From positions 9,704,205 to 9,768,204 of the forward strand of contig NZ_AP018178.1 in the NCBI RefSeq assembly GCF_002368195.1: a stretch of DNA of 64,000 nt. Direction: 5' to 3'. A model generated the notes under the pieces. That model had not been told where the DNA came from and did no database searches. It saw only the letters and a list, made by a program, of their open reading frames with translations. The position numbers and the translations under genes were made by a program. Origin of the DNA: Calothrix sp. NIES-2100 (GTDB lineage: Bacteria > Cyanobacteriota > Cyanobacteriia > Cyanobacteriales > Nostocaceae). Numbering within the stretch: the first letter of the stretch is position 1; each line of letters starts with the position of its first letter. Positions 17,468 through 25,740 of the stretch are shown one piece after another.

Positions 17468-17610
17468 ATTCCGCACAAGTTAGCAAAGCAGTTTTTCACA
17501 ATTGCCTTTACCATTTTGGCTACGCTCCCATCAAAGGGAGCGACAGGACTCGAACCTGTATATCTTTTCACAGATAGTGTGTGTATGCTTCACAAGTTAG
17601 GGCGCGGAAT
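17468..17610 (-). ncRNA. Scaffold RNA unit E: circularly permuted tRNA-like domain
   Basis: P1 ATTCCGCGC/GTGCGGAAT, loop CCTAACTT, P2 GTGAAGC/GCTTTGC with G-U pairs, return TAACTT. Inside, the tRNA parts occur in permuted order. First come a TATC/GATA hairpin and T arm ACAGG-TTCGAGT-CCTGT, then acceptor 3' strand CGCTCCC. A TTTGAT loop joins it to acceptor 5' strand GGGAGCG. D arm GCC-AAAATGGTAAA-GGC follows, then a strand that pairs weakly back (TTGTG with ACACAC). The acceptor is a perfect 7-bp stem closed by a 6-nt loop, and the anticodon side is where the scaffold attaches. It has no free ends and no anticodon loop. Confidence 0.85.
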
Positions 17611-17669
17611 AAAGCTAATAATTCGTAATTAAGAAAGCTAGATTTAATTTGGTGTTTGTGAGAAATTAC

Positions 17670-17847
17670 TCCGTGCAAGTTCAAGAAGCTGTTTACAGCT
17701 ACGGCTGCTCTTACCAAATATTGGCAGTGGGCACGCATTTTAAATCTGCGAGAGATTTAATCATGCTTCGCTAGTTCGATCGCTCGAATTTCACTACCTT
17801 AGAACCGTTCTCAATGTGTATGTATGCTTCTAATGTTTGGGCACGGA
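17670..17847 (-). ncRNA. Scaffold RNA unit C: 23S H69-H71-like segment
   Basis: P1 TCCGTGC/GCACGGA, loop CCAAACATT, P2 AGAAGC/GCTTCT, then ATACATAC and the return GAACTT. The cargo begins with a segment matching 23S rRNA around E. coli 1918-1941 (AACGGTTCTAAGG then TAGTGAAATTC, 22 of 24 identical to my memory of the consensus): the 3' strand of H69, J69/71 and the start of H71. It then closes with TTCGA-GCGA-TCGAA, a GNRA-capped stem in place of native H71. A second hairpin, TTAAATC-TCTCGCA-GATTTAA, follows. The remainder is unassigned. It starts 12 nt after the stop of the 66-residue gene. Confidence 0.8.
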
Positions 17848-17859
17848 TGATTAGGCATA

Positions 17860-18063
<204 letters not shown>

Positions 18064-18134
18064 CATCACCTCCCTTTTAATTACGAATTACGAACTTGTA
18101 CTGAGCGAAGCCGAAGTATTACAAATTATTTCAG

Positions 18135-18345
<211 letters not shown>

Positions 18346-18397
18346 AAGTGTGCATGATTGCAATGTTTTAATTGATATCTTTGCAGCTTCAATAGAA

Positions 18398-18557
18398 GTT
18401 AAAGCAAATGGAGTCGTCGGGAATTGAACCCGAATCCTGCAACTGTCCGTTTGTTGGTTTCAGAGCAGTCGAACGCCAATCGCGACCCCAAAAGTAACAT
18501 CTATCGTAATTGCAAGGTCTTGAGCAGTTGGAGTTTTAACCTTTGCGGAGGCTTAAC
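18398..18557 (-). ncRNA. tmRNA tRNA-like-domain mimic, first unit of the array
   Basis: At 18410-18489 the 5' end GGGGTCGCGATTGGCGTTCGAC matches the conserved start of tmRNA (GGGG, then GG, then TTCGAC). Its 3' end has ACGGACAG, then TCGGG-TTCAATT-CCCGA, then CGACTCC-A, which pairs with GGGGTCG. The open reading frame and pseudoknots of real tmRNA are missing; about 25 nt bridge the two sides. Flanking GTTAAGC (18551-18557) and GCTTTAAC (18398-18405) can pair with one bulge like scaffold P2, and AACTTC follows, so a diverged scaffold is likely. A further hairpin GCAAaGGT/ACCTTGC lies on the 5' side. Confidence 0.65.
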
Positions 18558-18570
18558 TCTTGATACTACA

Positions 18571-18599
18571 GTTGTAATATAAAACTTACATGATGTCAA
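18571..18599 (-). promoter_or_regulatory. Promoter for the RNA-array transcript
   Basis: On the minus strand, TTGACA (18599-18594) is followed after exactly 17 bp by TACAAC (18576-18571), with a TATATT alternative slightly upstream. It sits about 15 bp before the first RNA unit and is the only good sigma-70-type -35 box in this part of the minus strand. It would drive the RNA units and the interleaved genes down to the TROVE gene. Confidence 0.55.
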
Positions 18600-18691
18600 G
18601 GGGCATACTACAAATTTTTTGAGTCGTCAGTAAAAAGGTGTCTTGGTTTCAATACCTGAGCTAGAAACAGACATGTAGTATGCTCTTGACA
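18595..18691. promoter_or_regulatory. Divergent promoter pair with duplicated 16-17-bp operator-like arms
   Basis: GTCAAGGGGCATACTAC (18595-18611) and GTAGTATGCTCTTGAC (18675-18690) are inverted copies. Each arm ends on a TTGACA -35 box, one firing left into the RNA array and one firing right. The same word, GTAGTATGC plus four bases plus TTGACA, therefore precedes both promoters, which looks like a shared regulator site. Confidence 0.55.
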
Positions 18692-18942
18692 ATCTGGTTA
18701 GTGCGATCGCATATTCAGCTAAAAAGGTAAACAGGTAGGGAACGTCCGTCCCCTACGGTAATTTGTACCTCACCCTTCGGGTTCAGCAGTCGCTCATGGG
18801 GGGAACCCCCATCGCTCTTAGCGTCTCCCCTTGGGAGAAGACCACGCTGCTTCACCAACTTGTAATTTGCTGTATACATTCTCAACCTAAACAGTACTCC
18901 CCCACATTAACGATTGGGGGTAGCGATTTCGTAGTCAGGACT
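18692..18942. other. Region right of the divergent promoter, no gene supported
   Basis: It contains a HIP1 octamer, GGTAGGGAACGTCCGTCCCCTACC-like and ATGGGGGGAACCCCCAT palindromes, and a CAGGACTTCAGCCCTG palindrome near 18937. An open frame at 18763 lacks a ribosome site. The rightward promoter at 18686 could produce an untranslated RNA here. Confidence 0.45.
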
Positions 18943-19290
<348 letters not shown>

Positions 19291-19395
19291 CTTGCTTCCT
19301 GAGAGATCGTGATTTTTTAAGAAATTTCTAGCCAGAGTCAAAGAATCCTTAATAATACACTAGTACACCTGAAAGTAAACTGCTTAGGAAGCGTG

Positions 19396-20559
19396 TTAGC
19401 CGGAAGCTTTGGCGGAGCGATCGCTTAATAGCTGGCTGATAATCTCATCTTCCTTACTTGATACATATTTGGCAAAACGCTGTGCTAAAGGTGGTACAAA
19501 AACCAAGGGATTACTGAAGCCAGAAAAAATATGAACGCCTTCCAATTCTGGAATCGCACCAATTAAGGCTAAACGATGAGGATTAAAAGCTACTAAGCAA
19601 TGATACCAGGTTCCTGGTAAATTTTCTAACGCTGGTAAAATTTTGCCAATACTGGTGCGCAGCCATTGTTCACTTGCTTGGGAGTTGACTTCAGCATGAG
19701 GATCTGTAAGAGTGCGGCTAATTTGCCCTATGCGCAAACTGCCATCTTGAAATTGAATTGCACCTGCATCTAAAATTGGTGGTACTGGCTCATTACCTGG
19801 TTGATTCCATAATTCATCAACTTGGGTAGATTGGGCTTCTAGTTGAAATCTTTGGATATTTGCTGGCATTACCAAGGTACTTAACCGCAAATCCACAGGC
19901 GGAGTTTGAATAATTTCTGCATGGGTGAAATATAGTTTAATCGGTATCCCAGCGGCTTTTAATAGCTGGCGGCTGAGTCCACCTGCACAAATCGCTACAT
20001 TAGCGCTGGCGAAAGTTGTAGTAGCGGTTTTTACAGCGTTCGTAAATACATCTAAGACCTGTGCTATCTGAATTTCACCGCCAATACGTAGAAAAGCTTG
20101 AATGTAAGCTTGTGTAGTTTTTTCTGGGTGGATATGACCGTGTTTGACAGTTAACGCACCGACAATCGCATCTCGATTTAGCAGTGGTTCTAATTCCCCG
20201 GCTTCTGTAACCGTGAGTAATCGCGGGGGAATGGCACAATTAGCATAAGATTTAGCAGCTATTTCTGGATCGCTAGTACTGGGAATAGTCAGTAATAAAT
20301 CCAATTCCCGGAATTCAATATCAGCGTCTAACTCTTGAGGAAGGATTTGGTAACGCGCGATCGCATCTGCGCAAAGTTGGCGAGTTATTGGTGTATTACC
20401 TGACCAATAAGCTAGTCCACCATAACTATAGCGAGTTGCATTATCTGCTATTTCGTTTTGCTCTAACAACAGCACCGAAAAACCTGTTTTTGCTAATTCA
20501 TAGGAAAGTGCTGCACCTGTAATTCCAGCACCAACAACAATCCAATCGTAAGTTTTCAT
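19396..20559 (-). CDS. FAD-dependent oxidoreductase, DAO/glycine-oxidase type
   Basis: A 387-residue flavoprotein of the D-amino-acid oxidase superfamily. The FAD-binding loop VVGAGITGAALSYELA is at the very N-terminus, with the acidic strand end VLLLEQN and TRYSYGGLAYW in the position of the family's flavin-contact loop. The C-terminal HRLALIGAIPELEGVHIFSGFSNPL is the usual second FAD-contact motif. Such enzymes oxidise amine or amino-acid C-N bonds; the substrate cannot be read. The start overlaps the stop of the upstream 2OG oxygenase by one base (TAATG), so the two are translationally coupled and may act in one small-molecule pathway. Confidence 0.85.
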   Translation of the reverse strand: MKTYDWIVVGAGITGAALSYELAKTGFSVLLLEQNEIADNATRYSYGGLAYWSGNTPITRQLCADAIARYQILPQELDADIEFRELDLLLTIPSTSDPEIAAKSYANCAIPPRLLTVTEAGELEPLLNRDAIVGALTVKHGHIHPEKTTQAYIQAFLRIGGEIQIAQVLDVFTNAVKTATTTFASANVAICAGGLSRQLLKAAGIPIKLYFTHAEIIQTPPVDLRLSTLVMPANIQRFQLEAQSTQVDELWNQPGNEPVPPILDAGAIQFQDGSLRIGQISRTLTDPHAEVNSQASEQWLRTSIGKILPALENLPGTWYHCLVAFNPHRLALIGAIPELEGVHIFSGFSNPLVFVPPLAQRFAKYVSSKEDEIISQLLSDRSAKASG

Positions 20560-21449
20560 TAATATGTTGCTTGTAAACGGCTCAACAAATATTCTCTCGC
20601 AAGTATGGGAGGATCAATTGGAGAATGATAATTTCGGCAACTTTCAAGACAAGCAATTTCCGTATTATCATTAGGATGACAGAAAAAAGCCACAGAATAG
20701 CGAGATTGTTTAATTTTGCTATCATTGGGAATCATTACCCGATGTTTCGTTGAGCAAAATACATGATTTGTCCAACGCTGCATTAAATCACCCGTATTCA
20801 CTATTACTGTACCAGGAATTGACGGTGCTACTATCCATTCTCCGGCTGTAGTTTGTACTTCTAATCCGCCAATGTCATCTTGGAATAGTAAAGTAATGCT
20901 GCCATAATCAGAATGTTCACCAGCACGTACCTGTCCTGATTTAGGCGTTGTTTGTAAAGGGGGATAATGCAGCAATCTTAAGGTATGATTTTGTTGATTG
21001 TGTCTAGAGGTAAAAAAATCTTCTGGTAATTCCAAAGCTAAAGCCAAAGCTTGCAACACAGTGTTAGCTAATTGTGTACAAGCATCATAAAATTCGATTT
21101 CATTGAAATCAGGTAAAATTTTCAATCTATTTTCTTGTTTACCGATATTAAACGCCTCTTTTAAATCTCCAGGTTTTTTGGGGTCAAGGCGTTCTCGTTC
21201 TATGCCAACATAACCTGTATTGCTAAATTCATCACTCCAAGCTAGCTGCTGCTTGATAGCTAAAGGTAAATTAAATAAAGATTGACTATATTGGAATACT
21301 TGCTCTACCATTTCTGGTGATATGCCATGATTTTGCAAGTACATAAAGCCAATTTCATGGACAGCTTGATAAATTTCTTTAACTACAGTTTGTCTGGCTG
21401 TAGTATCTTTCTTGAAGGCAGATAAATTAATTATGGGAATTGCCACCAT
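20559..21449 (-). CDS. 2-oxoglutarate/Fe(II) oxygenase, isopenicillin-N-synthase family
   Basis: About 296 residues from MVAIPIINLSAFK; a TTG start 39 bp further upstream is possible but less likely. The DIOX_N part contains VHEIGFMYLQNHGIS. The double-stranded beta-helix carries the iron ligands His and Asp in GEHSDYGSITLLF and the distal His in STKHRVMIP, with SRYS supplying the 2-oxoglutarate-binding Arg. These enzymes hydroxylate or desaturate small molecules. It is coupled to the FAD oxidoreductase by a 1-bp overlap and divergent from the GNAT gene at 21491. Confidence 0.85.
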   Translation of the reverse strand: MVAIPIINLSAFKKDTTARQTVVKEIYQAVHEIGFMYLQNHGISPEMVEQVFQYSQSLFNLPLAIKQQLAWSDEFSNTGYVGIERERLDPKKPGDLKEAFNIGKQENRLKILPDFNEIEFYDACTQLANTVLQALALALELPEDFFTSRHNQQNHTLRLLHYPPLQTTPKSGQVRAGEHSDYGSITLLFQDDIGGLEVQTTAGEWIVAPSIPGTVIVNTGDLMQRWTNHVFCSTKHRVMIPNDSKIKQSRYSVAFFCHPNDNTEIACLESCRNYHSPIDPPILAREYLLSRLQATY

Positions 21450-21490
21450 TTGAAAATTACTCTTTGAATTAGTGGGTAGAGGAATCAAGT

Positions 21491-21964
21491 TTGCTAAAAA
21501 TCATCCAATTCCAGGCTGAAAAACATCAATCTGATATTCGTCAACTGTGGTGGGAATATTTTAACTGGTCTAACTTAATATTTACCCACGAATTAGGTAT
21601 CAGTTTTGATGTCAGTCAATTCGTAGAACAATATATAGCTCAAATTGACGAATTTGCGCCACCAACAGGACGCTTACTACTGGGAGAGTATAACAACAAA
21701 ATAGTTGGCTGTGCTGGTTTGCGAAACATTGGTGAGAATGTCGGCGAAGTTAAAAGGATGTTTGTCAGGCAAGAATTTCAAAGAAAAGGAATAGGCAGGT
21801 CTTTATTAAGAGCTATGATTAATGAAGCCCGCAGTGTTGGTTATGCAAAATTACGTTTAGATACCGCACCATTTACTAAAGCAGCATTATCGCTTTATCG
21901 TTATTTTGGCTTTTATGAAATTGAACCATATTTTGAAAAAACGGAAATTCCTCTAGAATATTGA
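21491..21964 (+). CDS. GNAT N-acetyltransferase
   Basis: A 157-residue protein starting at TTG 21491 (MLKIIQFQAEKHQ). The acetyl-CoA loop is VRQEFQRKGIGRSLLRAMINEA, matching the Q/RxxGxG/A motif, preceded by strand GEVKRMFV and followed by ALSLYRYFGFYEIEPY. Substrate unknown. The start is only 41 bp from the divergent oxygenase start, so their promoters must overlap. A second GNAT gene follows on the same strand. Confidence 0.85.
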   Translation: MLKIIQFQAEKHQSDIRQLWWEYFNWSNLIFTHELGISFDVSQFVEQYIAQIDEFAPPTGRLLLGEYNNKIVGCAGLRNIGENVGEVKRMFVRQEFQRKGIGRSLLRAMINEARSVGYAKLRLDTAPFTKAALSLYRYFGFYEIEPYFEKTEIPLEY

Positions 21965-21999
21965 GAAAACTGGGTTTTTATGGAATTGAGTTTAACATC

Positions 22000-22506
22000 A
22001 TGAATATCCGTAGTGAAACTATCCTAGACTATCCTGCAATAGCTGAGGTAAATACACTAGCTTTTGGACAAGAGAACGAAGCTAAATTAGTTGAGGAAAT
22101 TCGTCATTCTGAGCGTTATATTCCTGAACTTTCGTTAATTGCAGAAGTTGAAAATATTGTAGTTGGTCACATTTTATTCAGCTACATTGACTTAGTAGGT
22201 GAAGAAAGATTACAGGTACTTGGTTTAGCACCTATGGCAGTTTTGCCAGATTTTCAAAGACAGGGAATTGGTAGCGCGCTTGTAAAAGCTGGTTTAGAAA
22301 TAGCAAATGCAAGAGGAGAAGTTATGGCGATCGTTCTTGGTCATCCTCAATTTTATCATCGCTTTGGTTTTGAGCCATCAGTTAATTATGGAATTGAGTC
22401 GCCGTTTCCAGTTCCAGAAGATGTTTTTATGGTTAAACCACTGCAAAGTTATCAGCAAATTTATCAGGGAAAGGTTATTTATCCACCAGCTTTTGAAAAG
22501 GTGTAA
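22000..22506 (+). CDS. GNAT N-acetyltransferase, YhbS-like
   Basis: A 168-residue protein from ATG 22000 (MNIRSETILDYPAIAE). A TTG at 21961 overlapping the previous stop is an alternative start. VLPDFQRQGIGSALVKAGLE is the acetyl-CoA loop, and VLGHPQFYHRFGFEPSVNYGI is the signature of the YhbS-type subfamily. Substrate unknown. It is probably co-transcribed with the first acetyltransferase, 35 bp upstream. The two share only the fold, not recent duplication. Confidence 0.85.
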   Translation: MNIRSETILDYPAIAEVNTLAFGQENEAKLVEEIRHSERYIPELSLIAEVENIVVGHILFSYIDLVGEERLQVLGLAPMAVLPDFQRQGIGSALVKAGLEIANARGEVMAIVLGHPQFYHRFGFEPSVNYGIESPFPVPEDVFMVKPLQSYQQIYQGKVIYPPAFEKV

Positions 22507-22623
22507 TTATTCTAGCTTGAAAATATTATTGACTGTTGACTGTTGACTGTTCAGAGAAATTTTCTGTTCCTACTTGTGTAAGAGGATGTTTGAAAAGTCC
22601 TTAGTGATTTAGCAAATATTTTT

Positions 22624-22700
22624 AGATCCCCCTAAATCCCCCTTAAAAAGGGGGACTTTGATTCTAGTTCCCCCCTTTTCAAGGGGGGTTAGGGGGGATC
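22624..22700. repeat. GATCCCCCTAAATCCCCC hairpin repeat, copy 2
   Basis: GATCCCCCTAAATCCCCCTT pairs with the complementary AAGGGGGGTTAGGGGGGATC after nested AAAAAGGGGGAC/CCCCCCTTTT arms, giving a long two-part hairpin. The other copy is at 10526-10601. The surrounding gap 22507-23176 also holds TTGACTG and ACAAATG short tandem repeats at about 22530-22552 and 22918-22957 and no supported gene. Confidence 0.7.
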
Positions 22701-23176
22701 AATAAGTGTCAAGGTACAGCCAAAGACTTTTAAAACAACCTCTAATAGACATCTTGCAAAAGTTTTAATTTTCGCGTTATTCTTTGCGCATTTCCATGAG
22801 TTTTTCATACTATACTCAACAACGGCAAAATATTTATGCAAGAATTCTAATTTATGACATGAATTTCTAGCTGGAAAATTGGGGCGTTTAGGCTAGGGAT
22901 AGGATACAAGGAGGACAAATGAGACAAATGATAAATGACAACTGATAACTGACAAGAATACAGCACATTCAGCAACTTGGGTTAATACTTCGACCAATTA
23001 TTGATGTCGATACTCCGAGGCTTTTATGCTCGATGCCTTATACCCATTTTTATATGTTCTGGTATCCGCTGGGAATGAAGGGTATTTAATATTAAGAATA
23101 AAGGTCTGATAGAGCTTATTCTAAAAAAGGCAGCACCTGATAACTGTTGAGTTCTGGAAGGAATTAAAGTGTTAAA

Positions 23177-23857
23177 TTAAGCCGATTCAAACACCCCTGG
23201 TGGAATTGGCACCAGTTTGGGAGTAGACAAGCAAGTTCCTTGTCTATACCAAATTCCTTCAACCTCGAAAGCTTCAAATTGAGTGGTTAAAATTGCCCAA
23301 GCATTTTCATTGAGACCGGCTGAGTAAGTCCAAGTAAATTGGCGATCGTTGTATAATCTTTGCTCCAATTCGACTAAGTCTTCCGGTAGCCAAAATTTGG
23401 TCATTACTCGTTGAGTTGCAATCTCTGGAGGAGTTTGTAGCATCTCAATCATCGGTTTATTCACAATAATTTGCTTGCGGTTATCTTGTCTGACGATGCT
23501 GACAGGACGTTCATTATCCGCCGCCGCCACCATGCGATATAACAACTCATCAGGGAGATGCAGTTGGCTACAAAATACTGTACCCCCAGTTTGTAAGATC
23601 CGTTCGGCAGTTTCGGAAGGTGCTGGCGGTTCTTGACTAGCCATCCATCCGAAAAACTCGATTGGTTGCTTACAGCCACGCCATTTTATCCGTACCTTAC
23701 CGTTAATTTTTGATGCTGTTTCACTAAGTTCCTCACCGTAGTTTTGAGCTAGCTGTGTAGCATCGCGTTTAGTAGGGGCTAAAATTGACAGTCCTTCATA
23801 AGACATTTTATAGTTCCAGCCCGGTAAGTTAAGGACTTTCAGAATACTCACACTCAT
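23177..23857 (-). CDS. PAS-like domain protein, function unknown
   Basis: A 226-residue protein. The C-terminal half, VNKPMIEMLQTPPEIATQRVMTKFWLPEDLVELEQRLY followed by FTWTYSAGLNE, AILTTQFEAFEVEGI and YRQGTCLS, resembles a PAS sensor domain with its typical helix-then-sheet order. The N-terminal KMSYEGLSILAPTKRDATQLAQNYG looks like a small separate module. No output domain is attached. Its start overlaps the end of the upstream ribbon-helix-helix gene by 29 bp, so the pair is translated together and probably forms a sensor-regulator unit. Family name not recognised with certainty. Confidence 0.6.
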   Translation of the reverse strand: MSVSILKVLNLPGWNYKMSYEGLSILAPTKRDATQLAQNYGEELSETASKINGKVRIKWRGCKQPIEFFGWMASQEPPAPSETAERILQTGGTVFCSQLHLPDELLYRMVAAADNERPVSIVRQDNRKQIIVNKPMIEMLQTPPEIATQRVMTKFWLPEDLVELEQRLYNDRQFTWTYSAGLNENAWAILTTQFEAFEVEGIWYRQGTCLSTPKLVPIPPGVFESA

Positions 23858-24293
23858 CTGCTTTTACACCTTCAGAAACTCTATATACTTTTACACCCTG
23901 AGGATGTTGATACACGGACGGTTTATATGTCCCTTGCCAAATCTTTATCCTTTCTTGTTCTGAGATACCCAAAAGCGAGGTGATGATGGCAAAATCTGCT
24001 GGTGTTGGTAGGACTTCGCCTTCAGCTAGTGCTTGTAAGTTCTTGATCCCACAACGCTGGAGTTTGCTCATATTCAATCTGACTAGATCGGCAATTGTTG
24101 TCAGTGCTTCTTTGGGTGTGTTGTTAGCACCAACACCTGTAGTTTTGTCTAGCCACTCTTGTATCATCTCTTCTACTGCATCGCCTTGAGATATACCCAA
24201 ACGAGCACAGATGCTTTTGAACTCTAGGGCTAGTTCCAGTGGGATATAACCACTGACTTGTTTGTGATTTTCAGAACGCCTTCGATCAGTCAT
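23829..24293 (-). CDS. Ribbon-helix-helix/HTH-like regulator
   Basis: A 154-residue basic-start protein (MTDRRRSENHKQ). SGYIPLELALEFKSICARLG then SQGDAVEEMIQEWL has the beta-helix-helix pattern of ribbon-helix-helix DNA-binding proteins. LVRLNMSKLQRCGIKNLQALAEGEVLPTP resembles a helix-turn-helix or antitoxin-like segment. It is probably a DNA-binding partner of the overlapping PAS-like protein, and its own promoter is presumably autoregulated. I cannot assign a named family. Confidence 0.55.
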   Translation of the reverse strand: MTDRRRSENHKQVSGYIPLELALEFKSICARLGISQGDAVEEMIQEWLDKTTGVGANNTPKEALTTIADLVRLNMSKLQRCGIKNLQALAEGEVLPTPADFAIITSLLGISEQERIKIWQGTYKPSVYQHPQGVKVYRVSEGVKADECEYSESP

Positions 24294-24615
24294 ATCTACA
24301 TATATTTTAAGATACTTCTCATTTTCTCGTAGTTACCCCGAAAAACAAGACATTTTTGTATGTCTTTTTTAAATGACAAGTAAAGAAATCAAGAAGAATT
24401 TTACCGAGGAAGGAATATTTAGTATTTTTTGATACGAGTGTGTAACGTATTAATCTTTTTGAGATGTTGTATTAAATACAAAGTTCGTTAAAAAATTCAG
24501 GGCTGAAGTCCTGACTACGAGATTAACCATCAAAACTAATGGCAGCGTAAAAGTTCAACATAGGATACGATATCCCCTAATTCCTTTTGGGCTGTTATGT
24601 GAGGGGGGGTAAAAT
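24294..24615. other. Intergenic, one palindromic repeat
   Basis: An AT-rich 322-bp gap between divergent genes. It contains CAGGGCTGAAGTCCTGACTA at 24500-24519, the inverse of the piece at 18936-18955. GTGAGGGGGGGT just before ATG 24616 may serve as an unusual G-rich ribosome site. Nothing else is supported. Confidence 0.5.
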
Positions 24616-25740
24616 ATGACGACGATAGAAGATATCAAAACACAAAGAGCAAACAATCTGATTGCGATCGCCCAACAATTTACGCTTCAGGGTGAGGTGC
24701 GGGATATTCAAGCTTTTGGCAATGGTAATATTAATGACACTTTTTTAGTTAGCGTGGATGGGACAGCAGGACAGCGGTTTGTGCTGCAACGCATTAATAC
24801 ACAAGTATTCCGCCAGCCAGAATTGATTATGCAGAATATGTGTATTTTCACTGAACATGTTCTGGAAAAACTACAGCAAAACCCCCTCAACCGTCGCTGG
24901 GAAGTACCACGAGTTCTGTTTACGAAAAATGCACAAGATCATTGGATAGATGCTGATGGTGCTTTTTGGCGGGCGATGAGTTTTATTGCAGATTCCCAGT
25001 CTTTTGATCGGATGGGCGATCGCACTCAAGCTGGCGAAGTCGGCTATGCTTTGGGTATGTTCCACAATTTGATCAGCGATTTACCACCAGAAAAACTCGC
25101 CGATACTTTAGTAGGATTCCACATTACGCCGCTTTACCTGGAACAATACAACCAAGTGCTGGCGACAACGGCTGTAGCGAAAACACCAGAAGTAAATTAT
25201 TGCTTGCAGTTTGTCAGCGATCGCCAAACTTTTGTAGATATCTTAGAAGATGCCAAAGCTACAGGCAAGTTACCACTGCGTTTGATGCACGGCGATCCCA
25301 AAATTAATAACGTCATGTTTGATACTGATAGTGGGCTAGCTATCAGTGTTATCGACCTCGACACCGTTAAACCTGGCCTCGTACATTACGACATTGGCGA
25401 TTGTTTGCGCTCTGCTTGTAATCTATCAGGCGAAGAAACTGAAGATTGGCAAAATGTCGCTTTTGATACTGATATTTGTGAAGGCATACTCCAAGGCTAT
25501 CTTTCCGTAGCTAAGGAGTTTCTCACCGAGAATGACTATACATATATATATGATGCTATCCGCTTAATTGCCTTTGAATTGGGACTAAGATTTTTTACAG
25601 ATTATTTAGCTGGGAATGTCTATTTCAAAGTTAAGCATCCAGAACATAACCTGGCTAGGGCGCTAGTACAATTTGCGTTAACAAAAAGCATTGAAACTCA
25701 GGAAAGTACAATTCGCGCCATTATTCAGGATGTGAAATGA
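24616..25740 (+). CDS. Phosphotransferase family protein, N-acetylhexosamine-kinase-like
   Basis: A 374-residue protein of the APH/choline-kinase fold. The nucleotide loop region is FGNGNINDTFLV followed by QRFVLQRIN. The catalytic loop is LRLMHGDPKINNVMFD (Brenner motif HxDxxxxN) and the metal-binding segment is SVIDLDTVKPGLVHYDIGD. The GNGNINDTF start is typical of NahK-like sugar kinases, so phosphorylation of a free sugar is the best guess; small-molecule alcohols are possible. Its stop overlaps the next start (ATGA), so it is coupled to the DOMON-like protein. Confidence 0.8.
   Translation: MTTIEDIKTQRANNLIAIAQQFTLQGEVRDIQAFGNGNINDTFLVSVDGTAGQRFVLQRINTQVFRQPELIMQNMCIFTEHVLEKLQQNPLNRRWEVPRVLFTKNAQDHWIDADGAFWRAMSFIADSQSFDRMGDRTQAGEVGYALGMFHNLISDLPPEKLADTLVGFHITPLYLEQYNQVLATTAVAKTPEVNYCLQFVSDRQTFVDILEDAKATGKLPLRLMHGDPKINNVMFDTDSGLAISVIDLDTVKPGLVHYDIGDCLRSACNLSGEETEDWQNVAFDTDICEGILQGYLSVAKEFLTENDYTYIYDAIRLIAFELGLRFFTDYLAGNVYFKVKHPEHNLARALVQFALTKSIETQESTIRAIIQDVK

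Noticed and set aside
17404..17571. N-terminal extension of the short frame at 17287 (would give a 94-residue protein)
   Set aside because: The extension reads straight through the permuted tRNA-like domain of unit E; the GGAGGT-preceded ATG at 17403 is the only credible start.
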